DNA from: Amphiduros pacificus
Lineage: Eukaryota; Annelida; Polychaeta; Phyllodocida; Hesionidae
Direction of reading: 5' to 3'
Assembly: GCA_949316495.1 (NCBI GenBank)
Contig: OX439000.1
Coordinates: 72,794,570-72,858,569, forward strand
DNA length: 64,000 nt
Made by a program: the position numbers and the translations under genes
Notes under the pieces: model-generated
What the model was told of the DNA's origin: nothing
Databases searched by the model: none
The model's input: the letters and a program-made list of their open reading frames with translations, nothing else
Shown here: positions 27,001-38,440 of the stretch, in pieces
How positions within the stretch are numbered: position 1 is the stretch's first letter
How the letters are laid out: every line of letters starts with the position of its first letter

Positions 27001-28022
27001 CTCGGATATGTTTCAGACAATATAGAGAATATTGTTTCATAATAATTTCAAAATTGATTCTGTTGAGGAAAGTGACTAAGATAATGACTTGTTTTGAGTC
27101 AGTAAGATGACTTGACTGTGACACAAGGTATCACAGGGATCCATGATTCAATTCTAACAGAGTTGATTTTCCAGCAGTTTAATTTATTATGGCATTTTGT
27201 TTCTCTAGGGAGGAAAGGAGCCAGGGAAAATGATAGAGAAGCCAGTAACTAAGTGCGATAGTGGCACACAAACAGACACACACTTCTATGAGGCTAACAT
27301 CGTCAAGTCTTATGAATGGAATGAGTGGGAACTAAGGAGAAAAGCACTGAAATTAGTGAGTTATTTTGCACTTTAAAAAATGGAAATTCAATTCATTTAT
27401 CATTTATTCTATTTTACACTGAGTCATGCTTCTTCTGCAAATTAATTAAATTAAAGGAATTCACCTCACCTGGCCTCTGTGAATAAGGAGAAGATTTTTA
27501 TTCACATTTGAGTTATTTTACAATTTATTTATTTTTGAAATAATCTTCTTATAATGAGTGATATGTATTTCTTTACTGTTTAGGCAAATCTGAGGAACAA
27601 AGTGACTCACTCAGCACAGACCAATCTCAGCAATATGAGAAGGGACAATGTAGCACAAGTGTATTTGCCAAAGTATGTATTCCAAGATTTTCATTTTATC
27701 ATTTACAGATCAGCAGAAAAACATGCAATTCTAAATTGCTGAAACTGAAAAAAATCAATCTAAGATTAAGTGATGCATATTTGTTATATTACCCATCAAA
27801 ATGTTATAAACTCAAACACAAAAATTAGAATAGCCACCAGTTTCATGAAAATAAGTTTTGTTGTATTTTTGTTACAGGGAGAATGCAACACAGACGAAGA
27901 AGGACAATTATAGCAATGTTCCCAAGCCTCAAGTGTTTTTGGCCGGACTCAGAGGTGGCGGCATGAGTATTCCTACAGATATGACCAAAGTTGACCTCAC
28001 CATCGATGTCGACCAAACATAA
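19707..28022 (+). CDS. cfap206: CFAP206 (cilia and flagella associated protein 206), 15 exons
   Basis: Axonemal protein of the FAP206 family, which docks radial spoke 2 and dynein c in motile cilia. Exons: 19707-19814, 20200-20283, 20498-20588, 20805-20993, 21088-21246, 21369-21577, 24083-24202, 24471-24575, 25699-25785, 25905-26015, 26359-26501, 26617-26716, 27209-27355, 27584-27672, 27878-28022. They sum to 1,887 nt, 628 residues (human 622), with all phases matching. Family blocks seen include AESVIKNIIREIAQECASKG, VKMQVYFDMNYTTR, SVFPQTELGTF, LTMIVTGIRLFNKECGKGGE, DWLFPETTRNF, YEWNEWELRRKALKLANLR and the ending QVFLAGLRGG. Introns 6 and 8 contain large minisatellites (42 bp and 52 bp units); the latter starts inside exon 8. 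A poly(A) signal AATAAA lies at 28238. The gene looks complete and functional. Confidence 0.96.
21655..23998. repeat. 42-bp minisatellite in CFAP206 intron 6 (about 56 copies)
   Basis: Tandem units of 42 bp with core TGTATATCTGATGAGAGGAT followed by TGACTTCACCTATCTAGTG. Variants differ at a few sites (AATGTAG, AATTTAG, GTTATG, TTGACC). A block of variants repeats exactly 672 bp later, 16 units apart. Flanks on both sides share GGATTGAGTGGTGTA, showing the array grew from local intron sequence just after exon 6. Confidence 0.95.
24006..24070. repeat. (TA)n microsatellite beside CFAP206 exon 7
   Basis: About 32 uninterrupted TA units directly after the 42-bp array and only 12 bp before the exon 7 boundary. 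They make meaningless YIYI reading frames. Confidence 0.97.
24552..25487. repeat. 52-bp minisatellite that repeats a CFAP206 exon end and its splice donor (18 copies)
   Basis: Eighteen tandem 52-bp units. Each holds the last 24 nt of exon 8 (GTCAGCCTGGAACCCTTCAC then CAGG) followed by 28 nt of intron starting GTAAGTAGTGCTCACACTGT. Only small variants occur (GAACCC or GATCCC, TTCACC or TTCCCC). Thus each copy carries an apparently perfect 5' splice site. Only the first donor at 24576 keeps the CFAP206 frame. Confidence 0.95.
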
Positions 28023-28344
28023 ATCTCAACATAAATTTAATTATGAATCAGACATTTACTCAAAGAGTACTAGGATTTGTGATATTTAATACGATCTAGT
28101 GATATCTATAAAATTATGTGATATTTTATGGAGTAAAATAGCTGTAATTTAAAAAAAGATTAAATTGCCATCTGTAAATACAATATTTGTAATAACCTAT
28201 ACCAGGAACATTATTTTGCTTTGTTGTGTAGAGATAGAATAAACATTTATGTACACTGTATTAAAGATTTCAGTGAAATGTTCAAATGGCAATAATATTT
28301 TGCTTTACTTTTGCATATTCCCTGTGACATCACTCATCTTATGT
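28023..28344 (+). other. CFAP206 3' UTR and start of satellite region
   Basis: AT-rich non-coding sequence after the stop, with poly(A) signal AATAAA at 28238-28243, about 215 bp downstream. Degenerate satellite-like sequence begins near 28318. Confidence 0.65.
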
Positions 28345-30567
28345 GAGACATCAATTACCATGCCTCTGACACCATTCACCATACCTGTGACACCATTCAC
28401 CATACCTGTGACACCATTTACCATACCTGTGACACCATTCACCATTCCTCTGACACCATTCACCATACCTGCGACACCATTCACCATACCTGCGACATCA
28501 TTCACCATACCTGTGACACCATTCACCTTTCCTCTGACACCATTCACCTTTCCTCTGACACCATTCACCATTCCTCTGACACCATTCACCATACCTGTGA
28601 CACCATTCACCATTCCTCTGACACCATTCACCATACCTGCGACACCATTCACCATACCTGCGACACCATTCACCATACATGTGACACCATTCACCTTTCC
28701 TCTGACACCATTCACCTTTCCTCTGACACCATTCACCATTCCTCTGACACCATTCACCATACCTGTGACACCATTCACCATACCTGTGACACCATTCACC
28801 ATTCCTCTGACACCATTCACCATACCTGTGACACCATTCACCTTTCCTCTGACACCATTCACCATTCCTCTGACACCATTCACCATACCTGTGACACCAT
28901 TCACCATTCCTCTGACACCATTCACCATTCCTTTGACACCATTCACCATACCTGTGACACCATTTCACCATACCTGTGACACCATTCACCAAACCTGTGA
29001 CACCACTCTTCATACCTGTTGCACCATTCACCATACCTGTGGCACCATACCTGTGACACCATTCACCATACCTGTGGCACCATACCTGTGACACCATTCA
29101 CCATACCTCTGACACCATTCACCATACCTGTGACACCATTCACCATACATGTGACGCCATTCACCTTTCCTCTGACACCATTCACCATTCCTCTGACACC
29201 ATTCACCATACCTGTGACACCATTCACCATACCAGTGACACCATTCACCATACCTGTGACACCATTCACCATTCCTCTGACACCATTCACCATACCTGTG
29301 ACACCATTTCACCATTCCTTTGACACCATTCACCATACCTGTGACACCATTTCACCATTCCTCTGACACCATTCACCAAACCTGTGACACCACTCTTCAT
29401 ACCTGTTACACCATTCACCATACCTGTGGCACCATACCTGTGACACCATTCACCATTCCTCTGACACCATTCACCATACCTGTGACACCATTCACCATAC
29501 CTGTGACACCATTCACCATACATGTGACACCATTCACCTTTCCTCTGACACCATTCACCATTCCTCTGACACCATTCACCATACCTGTGACACCATTCAC
29601 CATACCAGTGACACCATTCACCATACCTGTGACACCATTCACCATTCCTCTGACACCATTCACCATACCTGTGACACCATTTCACCATTCCTCTGACACC
29701 ATTCACCATACCTGTGACACCATTCACCATACCTGTGACACCACTCTTCATACCTGTTACACCATTCACCATACCTGTGGCACCATTCACCATTCCTGTG
29801 ACACCATTCACCATTCATCTGACACCATTCACCATACCTGTGACACCATTCACCATACCTGTGACATCGTTCACCATACCTGTGACACCATTCACCATAC
29901 CTGTGACGCCATTCACCATACCTGTGACGCCATTCACCATTCCTCGGACACCATTCACCATACCTGTGACACCATTCACCATACCTGTGACACCATTCAC
30001 CATACCTGTGACACCATTCACCATACCTGTGACACCATTCACCTTTCCTCTGACACCATTCACCATTCCTCTGACACCATTCACCATGCCTTTGACACCA
30101 TTTCACCATTCCTCTGACACCATTCACCATATCTGTGACACCATTCACCATACCTGTGACACCATTCACCATACCTGTGACACCATTCACCATACATGTG
30201 ACACCATTCACCATACCTTGACACCATTCACCATACCTGTGACACCATTCACCATACATGTGACACCATTCACCATACCTTGACACCATTCACCATACCT
30301 GTGACACCATTCACCTTTCCTCTGACACCATTCACCGTACCTGTGACACCATTCACCATTCCTCTGACACCATTCACCATACCTGCGACACCATTCACCA
30401 TGCCTGTGACACCATTCACCATTCCTCTGACACCATTCACCATACCTGTGACACCATTTCACCATTCCTCTGACACCATTCACCATACCTGTGACACCAT
30501 TCACCATTCCTTGGACACCATTCACCATATCTGTGACACTATTCACCATACCTGTGACACCATTCAC
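28345..30567. repeat. 21-bp satellite array, left part (about 105 copies)
   Basis: Units of CACCATTCACCATACCTGTGA (21 bp, shown here only as the consensus) repeated head to tail. As 21 is a multiple of 3 and the unit lacks stops in several frames, it gives long ORFs on both strands encoding heptads such as TPFTIPV, CDTIHHT or MVNGVRG. Units of 22 bp (CATTTCACC) and 20 bp (CATACCTTGAC) shift frames. A marker unit CACTCTTCATACCTGTT recurs at 29004, 29391 and 29742, showing higher-order blocks of roughly 0.35-0.39 kb. Confidence 0.96.
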
Positions 30568-31746
30568 AATGATATCCCAATTAATATATATATTGATCTA
30601 TCCAAAGCCTTTGACACTTTAGACCATAGTATTTTGTTGGAAAAACTTAGTTTTTATGGCATAAATGGAGTATCACTCAATCTAATGAAAAACTACCTTT
30701 CAGATAGAAAACAATTGGTTGAAATAGACAATATGAAATCTAAGTCAACTATTTTAAAAACTGGTGTTCCACAGGGGTCAATTTTAGGACCACTTTTATT
30801 CATAATTTATATGAATGATATCTGCTACTCAAGTAAAATATTTGATTTTATAGTCTATGCTGATGACACAACACTCTCAACTTCAATCAATATTATTTTG
30901 AAAAAATCGACACTGAGAGATGCAAACATTGCTGTAAATCAAGAATTAAATAAGGTTAATGATTGGCTAAAAGTAAATAAACTATCCCTAAACATCTCCA
31001 AAACTAAATATATGATGTTCCGTACTCCACAGAGAAAAATTGAAGAAATGGAAATAAGTATAGATGGCTTCCAGATTGAACGAGTCAAATCCTTCAATTT
31101 TCTTGGGATTACAATAAATGAAAATCTTACATGGGTTGACCATATCAATAAGATATCAAACAAAATATCAAGAAATATAGGGATTCTAAATAATCTGAAA
31201 CATATACTTCCAACGAAAGCTAAACTTTTGATTTATAATTCTTTGATATTATGTCACTTCAATTTTGGAATACTTCTTTGGGGACATAGTTGTGATAGAA
31301 TATTGAAATTGCAAAAGAAAGCAGTCAGAATAATTCTACTGAAAAAATATAATGCACACACAGAGCCAATTTTCAAAGAGCTGAAGCTCCTAAGAATAAA
31401 TGACATTTTAAAGCTGCAGCAGTTGAAATTCTATTATAAATTTAGAAATGATATGTTGCCAGTCTACTTTAAAAACCTTCCTCTGGTGCAAGGTAATGAG
31501 TTCCATGACTATAGTACCAGGGGTGAGTTTGAAATGAGACGTTGTAAAATAAAACATGAATATGCCAGAAAATCGATTCGCTATGTAATACCAGAAATTG
31601 TAAACTCAATGCCAGATTGTATTAAAAATAAAATTGAAACTCACAGTTTACAAGGTTTCTCAAGATATATTAAAATATATTGTATAGATAAATATAAAGA
31701 AAAATGTGAAGATGAATATTGTCATGTTTGTTCACTGTACAGATAG
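30568..31746 (+). CDS. LINE reverse transcriptase, N-terminally truncated ORF2 fragment
   Basis: A 392-residue open frame with no internal stop. Motif A is YIDLSKAFDTLDH, motif B GVPQGSILGPLLF, motif C YADDTTL with both catalytic Asp residues, motif D LSLNISKTKYMMF and motif E FNFLGITI. A thumb and connection region follows, and a Cys-containing ending (CEDEYCHVC) is present. The endonuclease and RT fingers are missing, so it cannot be an active element. The frame is open leftwards into satellite, making an accidental 488-codon chimeric ORF from 30280. The intact frame suggests a fairly recent insertion. Confidence 0.85.
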   Translation, partial: NDIPINIYIDLSKAFDTLDHSILLEKLSFYGINGVSLNLMKNYLSDRKQLVEIDNMKSKSTILKTGVPQGSILGPLLFIIYMNDICYSSKIFDFIVYADDTTLSTSINIILKKSTLRDANIAVNQELNKVNDWLKVNKLSLNISKTKYMMFRTPQRKIEEMEISIDGFQIERVKSFNFLGITINENLTWVDHINKISNKISRNIGILNNLKHILPTKAKLLIYNSLILCHFNFGILLWGHSCDRILKLQKKAVRIILLKKYNAHTEPIFKELKLLRINDILKLQQLKFYYKFRNDMLPVYFKNLPLVQGNEFHDYSTRGEFEMRRCKIKHEYARKSIRYVIPEIVNSMPDCIKNKIETHSLQGFSRYIKIYCIDKYKEKCEDEYCHVCSLYR

Positions 31747-32200
31747 ATAGTATAACTGTAAAAAGTACATTTCTCAATCAATTAATGTTATGAAGAAAAT
31801 AAGCTTCCATACGACACAAAGACATAAAGAACAAAGTCATATCTAGAAATCCTTATTAGCTCCTTCAAAGAACTTACGTAAATCAGAGTATTTTATGTTT
31901 ATTGCATTGTGGATCATTATGGCTAAACATATTAAATTGAAGTTAAGCATTCTTCTTCTTTTTTTTAACATTAGTACCTCCTCTTACACCTAAGATACAC
32001 AGAATTCTGTATCCAGATGACAAATTGATAGCTACTTTTATACTTGTTTCACAGGGTGGCCCCTATGAGAGCGGTAGGTATCAATCCTACCTTAATAGGA
32101 GTCTCCCTGGCCTTTTAAATTGATTAAGCAATGTATATTATGATAATTATTGTAATTATGGCCGAATAAATGAAATTTGAGTCTTGAGTCTTGAGTCTTG
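30568..32200 (+). mobile_element. 5'-truncated non-LTR retrotransposon (LINE, jockey/CR1-like group)
   Basis: A 1.6-kb LINE copy inserted into the 21-bp satellite. It begins just before reverse transcriptase motif A, contains the rest of the RT ORF and a 3' UTR, and ends in a short tandem tail of TTGAGTC units (about 32177-32200) instead of poly(A), as in CR1/L2-type LINEs. The satellite phrase TGACACCATTCAC flanks it on both sides out of repeat phase, consistent with a 13-bp target-site duplication. Confidence 0.88.
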
Positions 32201-34359
32201 TGACACCATTCACCATACCTGTGACACCATTCACCATACCTGTGCCATTCACCATACCTGTGACACCATTCACCATACCTGTGACACCATTCACCTTTCC
32301 TCTGACACCATTCACCATTCCTCTGACACCATTCACCATGCCTGTGACACCATTTCACCATTCCTCTGACACCATTCACCATATCTGTGACACCATTCAC
32401 CATACCTGTGACACCATTCACCATACCTGTGACACCATTCACCATACATGTGACACCATTCACCATACCTTGACACCATTCACCATACCTGTGACACCAT
32501 TCACCATACATGTGACACCATTCACCATACCTTGACACCATTCAACATACCTGTGACACCATTCACCTTTCCTCTGACACCATTCACCGTACCTGTGACA
32601 CCATTCACCATTCCTCTGACACCATTCACCATATCTGTGACACCATTCACCATACCTGTGACACCATTCACCATACCTGTGACACCATTCACCATACATG
32701 TGACACCATTCACCATTCCTTGACACCATTCACCATACCTGCGACACCATTTACCATACATGTGACACCATTCACCATACCTTGACACCATTCAACATAC
32801 CTGTGACACCATTCACCTTTCCTCTGACACCATTCACCGTACCTGTGACACCATTCACCATTCCTCTGACACCATTCACCATTCCTCTGACACCATTCAC
32901 CATACCTGCGACACCACTCACCATTCCTCTGACACCATTCACCTTTCCTCTGACACCATTCACCGTACCTGTGACACCATTCACCATTCCTCTGACACCA
33001 TTCACCTTTCCTCTGACACCATTCACCATACCTCTGACACCATTCACCATACCTGTGACACCATTCACCATTCCTCTGACACCATTCACCATGCCTGTGA
33101 CACCATTCACCATTCCTCTGACACCATTCACCATACCTGTGACACCATTCACCATTCCTTGGACACCATTCACCATATCTGTGACACTATTCACCATACC
33201 TGTGACACCATTCACCATACATGTGACACCATTCACCATACCTTGACACCATTCAACATACCTGTGACACCATTCACCTTTCCTCTGACACCATTCACCG
33301 TACCTGTGACACCATTCACCATTCCTCTGACACCATTCACCATACCTGCGACACCATTCACCATTCCTCTGACACCATTCACCATGCCTGTGTCACCATT
33401 CACCATTCCTCTGACACCATTCACCATACCTGTGACACCATTTCACCATTCCTCTGACACCATTCACCATACCTGTGACACCATTCCACATTCCTCTGAC
33501 ACCATTCACCATATCTGTGACACTATTCATCATACCTGTGACACCATTCACCATACCTGTGACAACATTCACCATACATGTGACACCATTCACCATACCT
33601 TGACACCATTCACCATACCTGTGACACCATTCACCTTTCCTCTGACACCATTCACCATTCCTCTGACACCATTCACCATTCCTGTGACACAATTCACCAT
33701 ACCTGTGACACCACTCTTCATACCTGTTACACCATTCACCATACCTGTGGCACCATTCACCATACCTGTGACACCATTCACCATTCCTCTGACACCATTC
33801 ACCATACCTGTGACACCATTCACCATACCTGTGACACCATTCACCATACCTGTGACACCATTCACCATACCTGTGACGCCATTCACCATTCCTCGGACAC
33901 CATTCACCATACCTGTGACACCATTCACCATACCTGTGACACCATTCACCATACCTGTGACACCATTCACCATACCTGTGACACCATTCACCATACCTGT
34001 GACACCATTCACCTTTCCTCTGACACCATTCACCATTCCTCTGACACCATTCACCATGCCTGTGACACCATTTCACCATTCCTCTGACACCATTCACCAT
34101 ACCTGTGACACCATTTCACCATTCCTCTGACACCATTCACCATACCTGTGACACCACTCTTCATACCTGTTACACCATTCACCATACCTGTGACACTATT
34201 CACCATACCTGTGGCACCATTCACCATACCTGTGGCACCATTCACCATACCTGTGGCACCATTCACCATACCTGTGGCACAATTCACCATACCTGTGGCA
34301 CCATTAACCATACCTGTGACACCATTCACCATACCTGTGACACCATTCACTATACCTGA
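32201..34359. repeat. 21-bp satellite array, right part (about 103 copies)
   Basis: Same 21-bp unit as the left part, resumed after the LINE. Blocks near 32281-32540 closely repeat the order of variants at about 30035-30300, so the array had higher-order structure before or after the insertion. The marker unit CACTCTTCATACCTGTT recurs near 33713 and 34156. The final units use the GTGGCACC variant. Confidence 0.96.
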
Positions 34360-37300
34360 CGGGTTATGAAGGAGTAAACAATTTCTGCAGATTTTAACAT
34401 CTTTTTTCATTGAGCACACGCTTCATCGTAATGTTGAGTCAAATATCACTACAGTTATCAAATGGAAAGTCATTGTGATATGAATGTACAGGGGTCCATA
34501 TCTATGTTATGTGGATGCAGTTGGATTGAAATCAATGAAGTATCTAAATTTTATTTGTTTATTTTTTTTTATAGAAATGCAAAAGTAATTGGCAAGTTTC
34601 ATTAAGCATTGCTTTGGAAATTGACATTTTCAATCAATCTGAAAAGAACCAATAACGTAATTTATACAAGAAAACTGCAACATGCAGTGTTCATTTGGAT
34701 TTATTTATTTAATTATTAAATGTTACAAATGATTTTTGTAATGTACACGACACAAGACACCAAGTGGATCACAAATGTTGAAACTCAAGCAGTGGGAATT
34801 AGAGTCCTAAAATAATTACAGGGGGTAGTGAAATCCCTGTGTCAGGCAGGGGTCACGCATGTATGTTAGAGTTCACCAATTGCAAAGCTTTATGCTGATA
34901 ACATGACAAGATTTTCCACACAATTTATTGGATTGGCGCAAAGCCTGGTGTAGACAAAACAAATTAAGCAGTGAAGTCATGCAATAGGCCATATAGGGCA
35001 ATATGACCACTTCTGATCTATCTGAAATATCAGTTCAACAGGCTTCATGCCATGAAACACATCTGCTTCATAGATCAATGATCATGATGAACTTGGAAAT
35101 GAATAGAAACTGAAAAGACAATTCCTCAGTGAATAGAATATAAACCTCATTTTGGGTAAATAATTCTTCAATATAGATAGGACAATACAAAGAATAATGC
35201 TGGAACCAAATATCACTTTGAAACAAGCAGAATGGATCCTGAAGAATTGTTTAAGGTCCAAATAAATAACAATTTATTATACTGGTTGTGTTGGACCTTT
35301 CTGCCCCATTTGATACTAATGACCATGAGATGCTACCAATTGATTTCAGACCAAATATGGAGCTCTGGAAATGGCCTTAAAATTCTAATCTTAAAAAACC
35401 CAAAATGTGTCAAAAGAAATTATGTAAAAATGAGACCAAAAATTATCTTTTAAACTTTTAAACTTTTAAACTTTCATGATATCAGATTTTCAAGAACATT
35501 TTCCTTACTTAATAAATATAAATATTTATATTCCAAATGTTCTGATCAAATATTAATACCCATCATATTACACCAAGATGACCAATGATTTAGACCAAAT
35601 TCCTACTTGCTAAATAAAGGCTTGCTAAGAATGGGGCACCTTACTATTGGGACACTGGAGTGATCTCGCCAACATTGGTCACATGCTTGTACTCACGTGA
35701 CCACACAGCACTCAGGACTTTCAGCAAAATACAATAATTCTGGCATGTGTATTATATTTGACAGCTTATTTGAATGACAGCATCATGACCATATATCATG
35801 TAAGCATAACCCAAATCTCTGTACAATTGCCTGTAACCTCCATGATTTCAAAACAGCTCTGGAAGGTTTGGTGGTGATGGCTGAAAATAGATTTTGGGGA
35901 TCTAATGTGAAATATACATAATTTGTGTCCATGTATAATGAGAGATCACTTATGAGGTTGTCACCTTATTCAATGAAAAAATGTTACATATTCATGATGA
36001 AAGTCTTCAGGAAATGACCTGAAATCAGGTTTTTTTTCTTCAAATGTGAAATTCAAAATGGTCTGAACTCAGTCTGAAACATCCAAAAAGGACATTTCTG
36101 AAAGGGGGTAGTTTTCAGGTTAGTTTTTAAGGATTTCAGGTTTTTTCCTGAATGCTGACTTTCATCACTACATATTTAACATGCAATAGAACCTCCTTGT
36201 GATGTGCATGAGCTCATGAAGGGTTGAATAAGCTTTTGAATATCAAAACAGCCGGGAGTGTTTGGTTGATCATTTATCTTTTGAACATACCCCAAATCTG
36301 TAACATTACCTGTGATTTCATGAAAGCTTTAGGTTTTTAAATCTCCCTTTATTTTTGTCAACTTATCGTGTTCACAATTTTTTCAAAATTTGGGTCATAT
36401 GACCTTAAAATGTAGGTCAAGGTCATCAACAAGCCTATTTATGTGATGCATCTATATGGTTTCGGATTGTGAGAGACAGTTCACACACTCAGTTCAAGCT
36501 TCTTTTTAGCAGCCAAATAATTTGTCACATGTGATAACCAGGCCAATCGGTGTCATTGTATGTTACGATTCGAAAGTGAGTACTACATCTTAAGTAGTAC
36601 TCACTCAGTGAGTAAAGATTCCAGTGACACGTATGCCAAAATAGTCAGAAAGATAGTCATGGCATTTACAATTAATCTTCAAGAGAGGACGAAAAGAAAA
36701 ATCCTGATTTTTGTGGATATATTTTATTTTCAGTTTTTGTTCAGTATTAGTGTAATCTCATACAGTATGATATGTCCTTTCCTAAATTAATCTAAATTCT
36801 AATTTCTTTTTAAAAACTTTATCACAGAACCTAATTTGCATAATTTTACAAAATGAATAAATTTAGAAACTTTACTTTTGATATGACAAGATATTCTGAT
36901 ACTGCATAACATTCTATGTTATTTTGATATTTCAAGAATTTTAATTGTCCAATTATCAAGTGTGTAAAGGGCAATTAAAAAAGGGGGCGGAGCATAATAT
37001 TTTATACAGTCAAAGCTCCGCACAGTATTTCAAATGCTATTTAAGAAATAATGTTCTGATTTTCACAGATAAAATATGGAAACTGTTCTGCTCAGTTTTA
37101 ACAATCTCCAATACTGAAGAGTTCAGCAATCAAAAGTATGGAGAGCTGTACCTGTGTGATCTGTTGCAAATATTATTTCAAAATCGCTCAGCACAATAAT
37201 TTTCCCCTCTAATTTCTCTTGAAAATCCGAAATCTGTAATTTTTTTCTAATATCGTCAATTATATGTAAATTTAGATGAGCTTGTATTTGAAAGATGCAG

Positions 37301-37796
37301 ATGATTTAAATATATTATTACAATGTTTATAGCAAAATCGGTGGAAAAGACGTTTCATTTTCAAAGTCATTTCAAGGTCGCTTCAAGATCATTCAATATC
37401 TGACAAAATAGCCTTCATAGGTCAACATCCAGTCATGTATCATTTCTATAAATTTATTCCAATAAGAAAAGGTTGTAAGCCTTATATGTGTCATTTCTGC
37501 TGATGGGTCAGGAGTGTTGAGGAAGATGGCCGTTTGCACTCAGACCCCACATTAAGCACTAGGACAGCAGGAGGAGTCGTAGCCCAACTCCTGCGGCGCT
37601 AGTACTTAGTATTGAATCCAAGTGATTTATCATCTCTTTCCACAGCTCTGGGCATTTCATCTAACTTGATGTACCTCTTGATGTATCATCTCCCTCTTTA
37701 GCCTTCCTACATATATTTTTTTTCTCTCATTTTGTCCCCTTCATATCTTGATGGCATTATGGATCGGCGATCGTCTGTCTATAGTTGGGTGTAATA
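34360..37796. other. Gene-free AT-rich region
   Basis: Only short random ORFs. Near 36412 there is AGGTCAAGGTCATC, a phrase often seen in dispersed mollusc repeats, and sequence at 35800-35900 resembles 36280-36340 (ACATACCCCAAATCTGTA type), suggesting two copies of an unnamed dispersed repeat. A GC-richer patch at 37500-37620 shares CTGCGGCGCTA with the SINE-like element at 37986. Confidence 0.5.
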
Positions 37797-37985
37797 GGTT
37801 GGTTGTCATCGATTGGTTGTCACCGGTTGGTTGTCACCGGTTGGTTGTCACTGGTTGGTTGTCACCGGTTGGTTGTCACCGGTTGGTTGTCACCGGTTGG
37901 TTGTCACTAGTTTGTTGTGATTGGTAGGTTGCTATGGGTTTGTTGCTATTGTTTGGTTGTCATGGGTTGGTTGCCATGGTAAGCA
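37797..37985. repeat. 14-bp minisatellite
   Basis: Tandem GGTTGGTTGTCACC units, about ten copies, decaying to the right into GGTTGGTTGCCATGGTAA. No coding content. Confidence 0.9.
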
Positions 37986-38440
37986 GTAGGGTGCAGGTAC
38001 AGAGCTTATACACTACCTGCGGCGCTACTACTTAGCACAGAAACTCCAGTGACATACGGGCATCTGAGCAGGAACAATGCAGAGACATACGGGCATCTGA
38101 GCAGGAACAATGCAGAGACATACGGGCATCTGAGCAGGAACAATGCAGAGACATACGGGCATCTGAGCAGGAACCAAAGGTTGTGTGTTCGATCCGAGGC
38201 CATGCCGAGATCGAATACATAATACAATTTCACATATGAGCTGAGGCCCGTGCTTAAAGGGTTAACCCGTTGTCCTTGTAAATCTGTGACCGGGTGGGTT
38301 GTCATGTCAAGGTCCTCAGTGCGATATGACAATACAGTGAGGCAGCACTACATCTGCTACAAGTAGATCTCATCACGAAATGACTGAAATAATGTTGAAA
38401 GTAATGTAAAACCCCAAACAAACAAATAAAGCAACATATG
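37986..38440 (+). mobile_element. tRNA-derived SINE-like element with internal tandem expansion
   Basis: It contains a box B-like GTTCGATCCGAGG near 38186, a possible tRNA-like head (CTGCGGCGCTACTACTTAGC near 38018) and a tail reading ATAATGTTGAAAGTAATGTA then AAACCCCAAACAAACAAATA, a type of tail common in mollusc SINEs. The head is interrupted by a 33-bp tandem repeat. Boundaries and family are inferred, not proven. Confidence 0.5.
38051..38174. repeat. 33-bp tandem repeat inside the SINE-like element (about 4 copies)
   Basis: GACATACGGGCATCTGAGCA followed by GGAACAATGCAGA, repeated at 38051, 38084, 38117 and 38150. Its last unit runs into the box B region. Confidence 0.95.

Noticed and set aside
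28249-34369. Many long ORFs of 60-320 codons with TPFTIPV or GEWCHRY heptads on both strands
   Set aside because: They are consequences of a stop-free 21-bp satellite unit; they overlap in several frames and strands and resemble no protein family.
38006-38332. 108-codon minus-strand ORF repeating LLRCPYVSALF
   Set aside because: It is a translation of the 33-bp tandem repeat inside the SINE-like element.
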